A stretch of 64,000 bases of DNA from Clostridium aquiflavi (GTDB lineage: Bacteria; Bacillota; Clostridia; Clostridiales; Clostridiaceae): assembly GCF_031344075.1 (NCBI RefSeq), contig NZ_JAVJAN010000016.1, positions 1-64,000 of the forward strand, in the 5' to 3' direction. Below are positions 17,301-26,470 of the stretch, piece after piece. Numbering within the stretch: position 1 is the stretch's first letter; each line of letters starts with the position of its first letter. The notes below the pieces were generated by a model that saw only the letters and a list, made by a program, of their open reading frames with translations, had not been told where the DNA came from and made no database searches. Made by a program: the position numbers and the translations under genes.

Positions 17301-17567
17301 TCATTGCATTTTCTCTATACTTTTTAGTTTTGGTTTTCCTTCAACAGGAACATAAATATATACTTTTACAAGTTCAACTTTTAATTTTGAAATGTCACTT
17401 GTTGATCCACATATAAACATATAGTTTGTTCCATCTACAACTTGACTACAGACTGTTATAGGTGTAAATATTCTATCTATATTTTCTTTAAGAGCGGTTT
17501 TAAGAACTTCTCTATCTTGCTTTCTTACATACCTATGAACATTCCATTCATTTAAACACTTCTCCAT
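17301..17567 (-). CDS. Cystatin-like small protein
   Basis: An 88-residue protein with no signal peptide or membrane segment. The centre reads SQVVDGTNYMF, which matches the papain-binding QVVAGTNY loop of cystatins and stefins. It is preceded by a helix (REVLKTALKENIDRIF) and followed by beta-rich sequence ending VEGKPKLKSIEKM, the expected cystatin order. Cystatin-fold proteins inhibit cysteine peptidases; whether this one does is unknown. The open frame begins at a GTG (17573) within the ribosome site; the ATG at 17567 is preceded by GGAGGTG and is the likely start. It lies 58 bases after the holin gene. Confidence 0.6.
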   Translation of the reverse strand: MEKCLNEWNVHRYVRKQDREVLKTALKENIDRIFTPITVCSQVVDGTNYMFICGSTSDISKLKVELVKVYIYVPVEGKPKLKSIEKMQ

Positions 17568-17625
17568 CTTCACACCTCCATATTATATTACCTTTATAAA
17601 AAAATATTGTATTTTTGCACATAAT

Positions 17626-17877
17626 TTATTCTTTCTTATTATATTGTTTAAATAGCTGATTAGTATACACTGTAGCCCCTGTAACTAAAATTCCCTGTAT
17701 CGCTGCATTTATATTAAATCCTAATAAAAGCATTCCCCCTACAATTCCAATAATCAATAAAATAAATGGTATAAATTTATTAGGAATACTCTCTGTACCC
17801 CTAATTATCATGCCTACTATATACAATGCAGGTATTAGTATTAATGCATTTTGTGATATATAGGTCATAAAATCCAT
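17626..17877 (-). CDS. Phage-type holin, family V (Hol44-like), orphan
   Basis: An 83-residue protein with about three hydrophobic segments, a positively charged tail (KQYNKKE), and the pattern LIPALYIVGMIIRGTESI and IQGILVTGATVYTNQLF typical of the Hol44 / phage_holin_5 family. Holins open the membrane so that a lysin can reach the wall. No endolysin or phage structural gene is near. In clostridia such solitary holins can be host genes used for protein export or lysis; that is inference. AGGAGG precedes the ATG. Confidence 0.75.
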   Translation of the reverse strand: MDFMTYISQNALILIPALYIVGMIIRGTESIPNKFIPFILLIIGIVGGMLLLGFNINAAIQGILVTGATVYTNQLFKQYNKKE

Positions 17878-18028
17878 AAAAATTCCTCCTAATGTTCTTA
17901 ATTAAATTTTTCTAGTTATAGTAAGCCTATAATAAATTTTAATTTCTCCTTTAATTACTTTTCTAATCTAAAATTTTATTTCTTTAATATAATATGAATA
18001 AGCCTTTCTCTTTGTACACAACAAAAAA

Positions 18029-18062
18029 CCAAATTAAAAAGATTATAATTTTTTTAATTTGG
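18029..18062 (-). terminator. Terminator of the small Cys-rich gene
   Basis: An inverted repeat CCAAATTAAAAA / TTTTTTAATTTGG between the small gene at 18145 and the holin gene. The A/T arms supply a T run on the minus strand only in part, so confidence is moderate. Confidence 0.55.
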
Positions 18063-18144
18063 CTTAACAATATGTCTATTTATAATAATAATTTGTTTAT
18101 TGTTTTATTGCTTTTACTATATAACTATCTTTAAGAATATTAAT

Positions 18145-18312
18145 TTAGTCGTCACTACATACACAGAAACTATGTTGCAATTCTATATATTCATGCCAGC
18201 TTAAATTTTTTAGATATTTATCATAATGAACTTCGTTACAAAAACAACCTACTTTATTTTCTAAAAGTTCATTATTTAATCCTTTTTTACAATAAAAACA
18301 CTGCTTTTTCAT
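18145..18312 (-). CDS. Small Cys-rich (zinc-ribbon-like) protein, 55 residues
   Basis: A short gene begins with ATG at 18312, 6 bases after GGAAGTG. The product starts MKKQCFYCKKG and has a second pair CFC near residue 24 and a third, CVC, at the end (CVCSDD). The CxxC pair plus a later CxC is zinc-ribbon-like. There are several aromatic and charged residues between (YDKYLKNLSWHEYIEL). I do not recognise the family. A terminator follows at 18029-18062. Confidence 0.6.
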   Translation of the reverse strand: MKKQCFYCKKGLNNELLENKVGCFCNEVHYDKYLKNLSWHEYIELQHSFCVCSDD

Positions 18313-18434
18313 ATTATCACTTCCACTTACAATATATTTATAAACATATAATATATTTATACGTTTACTCTTTCATTATATTTTAATCAATTATAACCTA
18401 TTATATAAGTATATTTTAAATTTTAACTAAAATA

Positions 18435-18493
18435 AAAGTCATTAATTTAAATCTCTCAATCTTTTGATTAAGGAAAAATAAATTAATGACTTT
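18435..18493 (-). terminator. Long-loop hairpin after the CAP gene
   Basis: A perfect 15-bp inverted repeat AAAGTCATTAATTTA / TAAATTAATGACTTT with a loop of about 29 bases, 150 bases past the stop of the CAP-domain gene. The 330-base gap around it shows no gene. Confidence 0.45.
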
Positions 18494-18640
18494 ATATAAA
18501 CTTATCTTAAATATTAGTTGAACAATAATATTTTTCAAATAAAGTTACTTTAAGAATTCTCAATTTTCAATCTATACTTAAGTCATAATTAAAAGCCTAA
18601 AAAATATCTTTAAAAATCGCTTTATTTTATATCAAAATTA

Positions 18641-19639
18641 TTAATTTGAAAATGTTTGAGTTCCCATATATTTATTGTTATCTTTATCGTAAATAACACC
18701 TACTCCAACCTTATTATAAGAAGGATTCATCATATTTTCTCTATGACCTTGTGAATTCCACCATTGATTGAATAATTCTACTGGATCGTATGTATTATAT
18801 GCAATATTTTCACCAGTTGTATTATATTTATATCCTATTGTTTGTAACCAGTTTATCCATTTAGTTCCATCTGGATTTGTGTGGTCAAAATAATTATATT
18901 GAATCATATGGTCACTTTTATATCTAGCAACTTGTAATAAAGTATTATCCATAGTTAATGGTTGTAAACCAGCTTGTACTCTTTTTTCATTCATTAATTG
19001 AAGGATTTTATTCTCAGCACTACTTTGTATGCTTATAGAATACTTTTCTGGTAATTTGCTTAATCCATTAACATTTACAGAATCTCCATTTGTAGATGGT
19101 AAATTTTCTTGTGTATTTCCTGGTTGTTCAGGCTTAACTGTGCCGCCATCTCCATTATTGTCCGGATTTGTTGTATCTTTTCCTGGTACATTCGGAACTG
19201 TAACATCATTATTTGATCCATTGTCATTTCCTGGTGCATCTGGAACTGTAACATCACCATTTGATCCTTTATCACTTACTGGTACATTCGGAACCGTAAC
19301 ATCACCATTTGATCCATTGTCACTTCCTGGTACATTCGGAACTGTAACATCACCATTTGATCCATTAGTATCTGTTCCTGGCTTACTATTGCATGTCACC
19401 CATCCAAATTTCAAATTACAGCTTGTATTATTATTTTTTATATAATCACTTATTTGTATTTGTCCATTTGAACCTAAACAGAACCAAGTACCATAAACTT
19501 TACTCCAACATTTAGTTGTAGCATAATTATTAGTAGTATTATTTTTTCCTGCTGCGGATACCCCTAATGGACTTAGGCTAGTAATTGTTGCTATCGCTAC
19601 AACCCCTCCTAGTATTCTTCTTAAAAAAGCTTTCTTCAT
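18641..19639 (-). CDS. Secreted CAP-domain protein with tandem Pro-Val repeats
   Basis: A 332-residue exported protein. Signal peptide at residues 1-29 (MKKAFLRRILGG, hydrophobic core, VSAAG). A Cys/Trp-rich stretch resembling a small SH3-like wall module follows. Then come four 16-residue repeats of the type GSNGDVTVPNVPGSDN, encoded by 48-base direct repeats at about 19190-19380. The C-terminal CAP/SCP domain (about 205-332) has the usual His and Glu motifs (YFDHTNPDG, GENIAY, GHRENMMNP). In Firmicutes such proteins (YkwD type) act at the cell or spore wall; the enzymatic role is unproven. The start follows GGGAG at a good distance; an upstream in-frame ATG at 19687 lacks one. Confidence 0.85.
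   Translation of the reverse strand: MKKAFLRRILGGVVAIATITSLSPLGVSAAGKNNTTNNYATTKCWSKVYGTWFCLGSNGQIQISDYIKNNNTSCNLKFGWVTCNSKPGTDTNGSNGDVTVPNVPGSDNGSNGDVTVPNVPVSDKGSNGDVTVPDAPGNDNGSNNDVTVPNVPGKDTTNPDNNGDGGTVKPEQPGNTQENLPSTNGDSVNVNGLSKLPEKYSISIQSSAENKILQLMNEKRVQAGLQPLTMDNTLLQVARYKSDHMIQYNYFDHTNPDGTKWINWLQTIGYKYNTTGENIAYNTYDPVELFNQWWNSQGHRENMMNPSYNKVGVGVIYDKDNNKYMGTQTFSN
19185..19380 (-). repeat. Four 48-base coding direct repeats
   Basis: Four in-frame 48-base units inside the CAP-domain gene encode 16-residue Pro/Val/Asp/Asn/Gly linkers. The units differ at several positions, so they are not freshly duplicated, but copy number may vary between strains. Confidence 0.7.
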
Positions 19640-19941
19640 TAGTTTCTCTCCCTCGCTATTTTTTTTGGATATATGTGTAAATTTCAATATAATCCTTTTT
19701 AATTAACTCTTTTTCATATATTCAAATTTATTACAACATCCTTGTGTTCAATACTAACATATCCATGACATTTTTCAACCAATGAAGACAAGCTTTAGAA
19801 TGATTTATCTTCTTTTTATTATAAAATTCTTCAAAAATTCTAAAGAATGCTCCTTTATTTTAGCGCAAAGCATACATTATACTAAATTTTATATAAAAAT
19901 ATTTGAAAATTTTGTATTTTTTAATATCTTACATATAAAGA
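19640..19941. other. Spacer upstream of the CAP gene
   Basis: About 300 AT-rich bases that must hold the CAP gene promoter. I could not assign it to a sigma factor. No gene is supported. Confidence 0.4.
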
Positions 19942-19982
19942 AATGGCTATATTACTTATATCATTATAGTAATATAGCCATT
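19942..19982 (-). terminator. Terminator of the pyruvate:ferredoxin oxidoreductase gene
   Basis: An inverted repeat AATGGCTATATTACT / AGTAATATAGCCATT with a short AT loop, 40 bases past the stop. The T run is better on the plus strand, so it may act in both directions. Confidence 0.65.
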
Positions 19983-20021
19983 GTATTTTTTATATATTTT
20001 ATTTTTGAGATGCTAACTTTC

Positions 20022-23000
20022 TTATTCTTGAGATGCTAATTTTTTATAATTATTATATCTTTCTAAAGCATCCTCTTCTGTCTTTTTAAATAGATCTTCT
20101 GATATTTCTGGGAATACTTTGGCAAGTGAAGAATATCTAACTTCACCCATTAAAAATTCCCTAAAGTTTTCTTTTGGTTCTTTTGAATCTAGTGAAAATG
20201 GATTCTTAACTCCTTTTAATGTAGGATTATATCTATAAAGACTCCAATATCCACATTCAACTGCTTTCTTTTCTTCCTCTTGAGAATTTGACATTCCGAT
20301 TTTTATTCCATGACTTATACAAGGTGCATAAGCAATTATTAATGACGGTCCATCATATGCCTCTGCTTCTGCTATTGCTTTAAGTGTTTGATTTTTATCT
20401 GCGCCCATAGATATTTGTGCAACATATACATAACCATAAGTCATAGCAATCATACCTAAATCTTTTTTCTTAGTTCTCTTTCCTGATGCTGCAAATTTAG
20501 CTATTGCAGCTGTTGGTGTAGATTTAGAAGATTGACCTCCTGTATTTGAGTATATTTCTGTATCAAATACTAATATATTTATATTTTCTCCCGATGCAAT
20601 AACATGATCAAGTCCTCCAAAGCCTATATCATAAGCCCAACCATCTCCACCAAATATCCATTGAGATCTCTTAACTAAGAATTCCTTATCCTTTAATATA
20701 ACTTTTGCAAATTGATTATTTTCTTTTTCAAGTACTTCTATAACTTTATTAGACCTATCTCTACTTCCTTCACCACAGTCTTTATGTTCTAACCAATCTT
20801 TTAATACTTCTTTTGCATTATGAGGCATATCAGATTTCAAAGCAAGTTCAATATTATTAGCTATTCTTTCTCTTATAGCTTTAACTCCTAAATACATACC
20901 GTATCCAAACTCAGCATTATCTTCAAATAATGAATTTGCCCATGCCGGACCATGTCCTTGTTGATTTTTTGTATAAGCTGTAGCAGGTGCTCCTGCAGCC
21001 CAAATTGATGAACATCCTGTAGCATTTGCTATCATCATTCTATCACCAAACAATTGAGTTACAAGTTTAGCATATGAGGTTTCTCCACAACCTGCACAAG
21101 CTCCTGAGTATTCAAGAAGTGGTATTTCAAATTGACTTCCTTTTACAGTATTTTTATTCATAGGATTTTTATTAGTTACTTTTTCGACTGTATAATTCCA
21201 AACTTCTATTTGTTCATGTTGAGAAGCTTGAGGTTTCATAACTAATGCTTTTCCTGGTGCTGGACATACTTCAGCACAATTTCCACATCCTGTACAATCA
21301 AGAGGGGTTACTCCTATTGAATAATATAATTTTTCATCACTCTTTAAAGCTTTTGGCTCAACAAGTTTAATAGATGATGGTGCTTTTAATTTTTCTTCAT
21401 CATTTAATAAAAATGGTCTTATTGTAGCATGTGGACACACATATGAACATTGATTACATTGTATACATTTTTCTGGTAGCCATTCTGGAACATTCACTGC
21501 AATTCCTCTTTTTTCATAAGCAGTAGTTCCTGCCATAAATGTACCATCTTCAATATTATGCTTTACAAAAGTTGATACTGGTAAAGAATCACCTTCTAAT
21601 CTATTCATAGGATTTACTATTTCCCTTATAAAATCAGGTAACTCTTCATTATGTTCTTTTTTATCATCTATAACATTTTTCCATCCAAATGGTATTTCAA
21701 TTTTTATTACACCTTCAACGCCAGCATCAATAGCATCATGATTCATTCTAACTACTTTTTCGCCTTTTTTACCATATGTATTTACAACAGCTTCTTTTAA
21801 ATACTTAACTGCATCTTCAACAGGTATAATGTTTGTTATTTTAAAAAATGCAGATTGCATTATCATGTTTATTCTTCCACCAAGTCCGATATCTTGAGCT
21901 ATCTTAATTGCATTTATTGTATAGAATTCTATATCATTTTCTGCTATAAATTTTTTCATACTTGCAGGTAATTTTTCCTCTAATTCTTCCTTATTCCATA
22001 TTGTATTTAATAGGAATCTAGAATTTTTCTTCAATCCTTTTAATACATTGTATTTATACACATATGATTGATTATGACAAGCAATAAAATCTGCTTTATC
22101 TATTAAATATCTTGATTTTATAGGTTCTTTACCAAATCTTAAATGAGATACTGTAATACCACCAGATTTTTTAGAATCATAATCAAAATATCCTTGAGCA
22201 TACATATCAGTATGATCTCCTATAATTTTTATAGCACTTTTATTTGCACCTACAGTACCATCTGATCCTAATCCCCAAAACTTACAAGAAGTAGTTCCTT
22301 CTGGTATAGCATCTATTCCCTTATGTGGCTTCAATGATTTATTTGTTAAATCATCAGTTATTCCTATTGTAAAGTCATTTTTTGGTTCATCATTAAGTAA
22401 GTTATCAAAAACAGCAGCGATATGTTCAGGTGTAGGGTCTTTAGATCCTAATCCAAATCTACCTCCAACAACAATAGGAGCGTCTTTTTTACCATACAAA
22501 CTTCTAACTACATCTAAATATAAAGGTTCTCCTATTGATCCTGGTTCTTTAGTTTTATCTAAAACAGCAATTTTCTTAACACTTTCTGGTATTGATTTTA
22601 ATAATTTCTCTACTGAAAATGGTCTATATAATCTAACCTTTACTAAACCTACTTTTTGTTTATTATTATTTAAATAATCAACTGTTTCTTCTATTACATC
22701 ATTTACACATCCCATTGATATTATTATTCTATCAGCATCTTTTGCACCATAATAATCAAAACAATGATATTCTCTACCTGTAAGCTTAGTTATTTCATTC
22801 ATATACTCCTCTACTATATATGGAATATCATCATAAGATTTGTTTACTGCTTCTCTTGTTTGAAAATATATATCTGGATTTTGAGCTGTACCCCTAGTTA
22901 CTGGATGATTAGGGTTTAATGCGTTCTTTCTAAATTCATCAATTGCATTGTAATCAACGAGTTTAGCTAATTCATCTTGCTCAATAACTTCAATTTTTTG

Positions 23001-23537
23001 AATTTCATGAGATGTTCTAAATCCATCAAAAAAATTTACAAATGGTATTTTTCCTTTTATAGCTGCTAAATGTGCAACTCCTGATAAATCCATAACTTCT
23101 TGTACAGAAGTTTCTGCAAGCATAGCAAAACCTGTTTGTCTTGCTGCCATAACATCTTGATGATCTCCAAAAATATTTAATGAAGATGTAGTAAGTGCTC
23201 TGGCTGATACATGCATAACACAAGGTAATTTTTCTCCAGCTATTTTATACATGTTAGGTATCATAAGTAATAATCCTTGTGATGCTGTATATGTTGTTGT
23301 TAATGCACCTGCTTGAAGTGAACCATGCATAGCACCAGCCGCTCCTGCTTCTGATTGCATTTCAACTATTTTAACAGACTCTCCAAATATGTTTTTTCTT
23401 CCTTGAGATGCCCATTCATCAACATGTTCTGCCATTGGTGATGAAGGTGTTATAGGATAAATAGCTGCTACTTCTGTAAATCCATAAGACATATGTGCTG
23501 CAGCAGTATTTCCATCCATAGTTTTAGTTCTTCTCAT
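20022..23537 (-). CDS. nifJ: Pyruvate:ferredoxin (flavodoxin) oxidoreductase
   Basis: A 1171-residue single-chain enzyme that splits pyruvate to acetyl-CoA and CO2 and reduces ferredoxin, the core step of clostridial fermentation. Domain I starts MRRTKTMDGNTAAAHMSYGF and has YPITPSSPMAEH. The inserted ferredoxin domain has two 4Fe-4S motifs (CIQCNQCSYVCPH and CTGCGNCAEVCPAPGK). The TPP-binding domain has CAGCGET, GCSSIWAA and GGDGWAYDIGFGGLDH, with YSNTGGQSSKSTPTAA near the end. Length and motif order are standard. AGAGG precedes the ATG, and the gene is monocistronic. It supplies reduced ferredoxin for hydrogen and NAD(P)H formation. Confidence 0.95.
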   Translation of the reverse strand: MRRTKTMDGNTAAAHMSYGFTEVAAIYPITPSSPMAEHVDEWASQGRKNIFGESVKIVEMQSEAGAAGAMHGSLQAGALTTTYTASQGLLLMIPNMYKIAGEKLPCVMHVSARALTTSSLNIFGDHQDVMAARQTGFAMLAETSVQEVMDLSGVAHLAAIKGKIPFVNFFDGFRTSHEIQKIEVIEQDELAKLVDYNAIDEFRKNALNPNHPVTRGTAQNPDIYFQTREAVNKSYDDIPYIVEEYMNEITKLTGREYHCFDYYGAKDADRIIISMGCVNDVIEETVDYLNNNKQKVGLVKVRLYRPFSVEKLLKSIPESVKKIAVLDKTKEPGSIGEPLYLDVVRSLYGKKDAPIVVGGRFGLGSKDPTPEHIAAVFDNLLNDEPKNDFTIGITDDLTNKSLKPHKGIDAIPEGTTSCKFWGLGSDGTVGANKSAIKIIGDHTDMYAQGYFDYDSKKSGGITVSHLRFGKEPIKSRYLIDKADFIACHNQSYVYKYNVLKGLKKNSRFLLNTIWNKEELEEKLPASMKKFIAENDIEFYTINAIKIAQDIGLGGRINMIMQSAFFKITNIIPVEDAVKYLKEAVVNTYGKKGEKVVRMNHDAIDAGVEGVIKIEIPFGWKNVIDDKKEHNEELPDFIREIVNPMNRLEGDSLPVSTFVKHNIEDGTFMAGTTAYEKRGIAVNVPEWLPEKCIQCNQCSYVCPHATIRPFLLNDEEKLKAPSSIKLVEPKALKSDEKLYYSIGVTPLDCTGCGNCAEVCPAPGKALVMKPQASQHEQIEVWNYTVEKVTNKNPMNKNTVKGSQFEIPLLEYSGACAGCGETSYAKLVTQLFGDRMMIANATGCSSIWAAGAPATAYTKNQQGHGPAWANSLFEDNAEFGYGMYLGVKAIRERIANNIELALKSDMPHNAKEVLKDWLEHKDCGEGSRDRSNKVIEVLEKENNQFAKVILKDKEFLVKRSQWIFGGDGWAYDIGFGGLDHVIASGENINILVFDTEIYSNTGGQSSKSTPTAAIAKFAASGKRTKKKDLGMIAMTYGYVYVAQISMGADKNQTLKAIAEAEAYDGPSLIIAYAPCISHGIKIGMSNSQEEEKKAVECGYWSLYRYNPTLKGVKNPFSLDSKEPKENFREFLMGEVRYSSLAKVFPEISEDLFKKTEEDALERYNNYKKLASQE

Positions 23538-23706
23538 CTTATCTACCTCTTTTGCTTAATTATTTATTAAATATGAAAAATGTATTTTCTTAAAAACTTA
23601 ATTTTAACCTCTATATTCTTTTATAGTATTTGAAAAAAATTAAGTATTATGTACATTTTTCAACTTATAAAAAATCATCAAAGCAAAACTTTAGAAGGAT
23701 AATATG

Positions 23707-23747
23707 AAAAGGTATTTAAAATAGAACAACTATTTTAAATACCTTTT
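23707..23747 (-). terminator. Terminator of the glycerate operon
   Basis: A perfect 18-bp inverted repeat (AAAAGGTATTTAAAATAG, five-base loop, complement) about 100 bases past the glycerate kinase stop. The 300-base gap around it also holds the nifJ promoter region; no gene is seen. Confidence 0.75.
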
Positions 23748-23844
23748 CATATTGTTAGATTTTATTTTAAATTACTTAGTCTAGCTTTATTTATGCATAT
23801 ATCAACACCATGCCAAAATATAGTCTTTTATTAAATTATTAAAA

Positions 23845-24972
23845 TTATAATACTAAAACCCTAACTACATTTTCAGTACATCTTTCTAAATTTTCTTTTC
23901 CTAAAGCTAATGCTTTATCTATATCAGTAACACTTGTTAAAATACCAAATATAGAATCTATTCCTTTAGGATATAAATTTTCTATACCTTTACCTATTCT
24001 TCCTGCAAAAGCTATAGTTTTAACATTTTCTTTTTTAGCAACTTTTGCTACGCCTATGGGAGTTTTTCCAAAGATTGTTTGAGAATCAATACTTCCTTCT
24101 CCTGTAAATACAAAATGTGCACCTTTTACTTTTTCACTTAAGTCTGTGTGTTTTATAACTAAGTCAATTCCTCTTTTTAGTTTTCCATTTAAAAATGCTA
24201 GTAATGCTGCGCCAAGACCGCCTGCTGCACCTGCACCTTCAGCATATGCAATATCTTTTCCTAAACATCTTTTTATCACATCTGAGTAATGTGCTAAATT
24301 AGCATCTAATTCTTTAACCACTTCTAAAGTTGCACCTTTTTGTGGGCCAAAAATAGCTGAAGCTCCTTTTTCTCCTATTAGAGGATTAGTAACATCACAA
24401 GCAACTTCAATAGTAGTATCCTTTAATCTACCATCTAAATTTGATAAATCTATATTTTCAAGATTATTTAATGCACCACCACCAAAAGAAATCTCATTTC
24501 CATTGCTATCTAAAAGTTTTCCACCTAATGCTTGAATCATTCCTGCTCCACCATCATTAGTAGCACTTCCTCCAATTCCTATAATGATATGCTTAATTCC
24601 TTTATCTAAAGCTGCTTTTATAAGCTCACCTGTCCCATAAGTTGTTGTTATAAGTGGATTACGTTCTTCTCTTTTTATTAATTGTATACCACTAGCAGTT
24701 GCCATTTCTATTACCGCAGTAGTTTTATTTCCAAGTACTCCAAAACAAGCATTTATTTTTTTGCCTAATGGATTTAATACTTCTACTTTATGTATTTCTC
24801 CATTTGTTGACTCAACTAGAGCTTCTACAGTTCCTTCTCCGCCATCTGCCATAGGAACCTTTATACATTCTGCATTTGGTATAACTTTCTTTATTCCTCT
24901 TTCCATAGCTTCACATGCTTCTTTAGAAGTCATGCTTTCTTTAAATGAATCTGGTGCTAATACAAATTTCAT
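23845..24972 (-). CDS. Glycerate kinase (GarK/GlxK family)
   Basis: Phosphorylates D-glycerate with ATP to 2- or 3-phosphoglycerate, feeding glycolysis. The 375-residue product begins MKFVLAPDSFKESM, followed by VPMADGGEGTVEAL and IIGIGGSATNDGGAGMIQALG, and later FTGEGSIDSQT, all family signatures. The open frame reaches 24987, but GGAGG lies inside that extension, 8 bases ahead of the ATG at 24972. It follows the GntP permease by about 50 bases, downstream of a CdaR-type regulator, which together make a glycerate/sugar-acid uptake and use cassette. Confidence 0.9.
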   Translation of the reverse strand: MKFVLAPDSFKESMTSKEACEAMERGIKKVIPNAECIKVPMADGGEGTVEALVESTNGEIHKVEVLNPLGKKINACFGVLGNKTTAVIEMATASGIQLIKREERNPLITTTYGTGELIKAALDKGIKHIIIGIGGSATNDGGAGMIQALGGKLLDSNGNEISFGGGALNNLENIDLSNLDGRLKDTTIEVACDVTNPLIGEKGASAIFGPQKGATLEVVKELDANLAHYSDVIKRCLGKDIAYAEGAGAAGGLGAALLAFLNGKLKRGIDLVIKHTDLSEKVKGAHFVFTGEGSIDSQTIFGKTPIGVAKVAKKENVKTIAFAGRIGKGIENLYPKGIDSIFGILTSVTDIDKALALGKENLERCTENVVRVLVL

Positions 24973-25022
24973 ATTTAATTCCTCCATAAATTATGTTAGC
25001 TCTCATATTTAATAATATGTAC

Positions 25023-26279
25023 TTAAAGTATTATTCCAAATATTATAGTTGATACCAATGTCATAGTAAGTCCAACCATAGCTTCATATGGAATAAGTTT
25101 CAATCTTTCATTCATATCCATATTTATACTTCCACCTGTTGAATGGAAAAAGCTTCCGTGAGGTAAACTATCTAAAACTGTTGCTCCAGCATGCATCATA
25201 GCTGCTGTTGCTAAACCTGATACACCTAATTCTAAAGCTGTTGCTCCAAATACAGAACTAGCTACTGCTGCACCTGAAGTTGTAGACGCTGTTGCTGCCG
25301 CCATAAGTATTCCTGATACTGGTGCTAATGCAAAGCTTGGTAATCCTAAAATGTTTATGCCTTGAATTATTACATCTTTTAATCCTGAATTAGAAATTAT
25401 TCCAGCTAAAGTTCCTGTTCCTATTAAAAGTATAGCAACTCCACTCATTTTTCCAATCCCAAATATAGCATATTCATTCACTTTCTTAGCTTTTCCCATT
25501 GCTAAAGCTCCACATATTCCTCCAACTGGAAGTGCTATTAATGGATCTATACTTATACCAGCTATTGGTCTTAGCATAAGTAATAATATAGTTACTAACG
25601 GTCCAACTATTGCTGGTAAAAAATTAGGTTTTTCTTCTGACTCTTGTATTAATTCGTCTTGTTTTACAAAACTTCCTTTATTCTTTAATTTTTTAGCTAT
25701 TATGCATGTAATAATAACACCAAATATAGCTGGTATTATTCCTGCCATCATTACATTAGTTAGTGATACTCCTAAATTATCCGATACTGCTATAGTATTA
25801 GGGTTTGGAGACATTATATTACCGGCCTTACCACCACCTACCATAGCTAATAAAATTGATGTTTTACTTAAGTTTGCTCTTTTTGCAATAGCTAAAGCTA
25901 TTGGTGCTACTGTTATAACGGCTACGTCTATAAATACACCAACCATAGTTAAAACCATAGTTGCTATTGTTAAAGAAATTAAAGCTTTTGACTCTCCCAT
26001 TTTCTCTACAATGGATTCTGCAATTTTAGTTGCTGCACCAGATTTTATTAATACCCCTGCTAACACCCCTGCAGTAAGTATTCTTAATATAGCTGGCATC
26101 ATATTTTTAGCACCTGTAATCATTAAATCTACAGTACCTGTTAAACCAGCTCCTCCTACAAGCCCTCCCACTAAGGCCCCAATTATTAGTCCATATGCTG
26201 GATGTACTTTTTTTATAATTAATATAATTGCAATAATTAATGCTATTACTGCACCCAAAGCTGTAACTGTAACTTCCAT
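25023..26279 (-). CDS. GntP-family gluconate/glycerate permease
   Basis: A 418-residue carrier with about 12 membrane segments of the GntP (gluconate:H+ symporter) family. Signatures are MVGGGKAGNIMSPNPNTIAVSD and DSLPHGSFFHSTGG near the end. GntP members next to glycerate kinase usually carry glycerate. GAGGG precedes the ATG. Three ATGYAAAYG direct repeats lie upstream of its start. Confidence 0.88.
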   Translation of the reverse strand: MEVTVTALGAVIALIIAIILIIKKVHPAYGLIIGALVGGLVGGAGLTGTVDLMITGAKNMMPAILRILTAGVLAGVLIKSGAATKIAESIVEKMGESKALISLTIATMVLTMVGVFIDVAVITVAPIALAIAKRANLSKTSILLAMVGGGKAGNIMSPNPNTIAVSDNLGVSLTNVMMAGIIPAIFGVIITCIIAKKLKNKGSFVKQDELIQESEEKPNFLPAIVGPLVTILLLMLRPIAGISIDPLIALPVGGICGALAMGKAKKVNEYAIFGIGKMSGVAILLIGTGTLAGIISNSGLKDVIIQGINILGLPSFALAPVSGILMAAATASTTSGAAVASSVFGATALELGVSGLATAAMMHAGATVLDSLPHGSFFHSTGGSINMDMNERLKLIPYEAMVGLTMTLVSTIIFGIIL

Positions 26280-26300
26280 TTTTATTCCCTCTTTCTTTCA

Positions 26301-26400
26301 ATGTAAATGTTTATATACTCTATTTAATATTGTATAGGCATGTATTTTTTTTATCTATTGTAATGTAAACGAATTTATATTCATTATTATTATGCAAACG
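26301..26400 (-). promoter_or_regulatory. Three direct repeats upstream of gntP, candidate CdaR operator
   Basis: The plus strand has ATGTAAATG at 26301-26309, ATGTAAACG at 26363-26371 and ATGCAAACG at 26392-26400, all in the same orientation, in the 165-base gap between the regulator and the permease gene. Repeated same-sense nine-mers in front of the target operon are what one expects for a regulator binding array; the link to the adjacent CdaR protein is inference. Confidence 0.45.
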
Positions 26401-26427
26401 CACAAAAATAGTCCTATTTAAAGCAAA

Positions 26428-26470
26428 ATAGGATATAAATCAAACTCTAAGAGTTTAATTTATATCCTAT
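26428..26470 (-). terminator. Hairpin overlapping the 3' end of the cdaR-type gene
   Basis: An inverted repeat ATAGGATATAAAT / ATTTATATCCTAT, extended by AAACTC / GAGTTT, includes the last codons and the stop at 26447. It could terminate or attenuate transcription into gntP. Confidence 0.5.

Noticed and set aside
17626..17877. Holin as evidence of a prophage
   Set aside because: No phage structural, replication, lysin or integrase gene is found near it.
19185..19380. Short regular repeats as a CRISPR array
   Set aside because: The units are 48 bases, contiguous without spacers, in frame, and encode a linker.
25702..26337. Long plus-strand open frame opposite gntP
   Set aside because: It is the antisense shadow of the permease; it has no ribosome site and an implausible composition.
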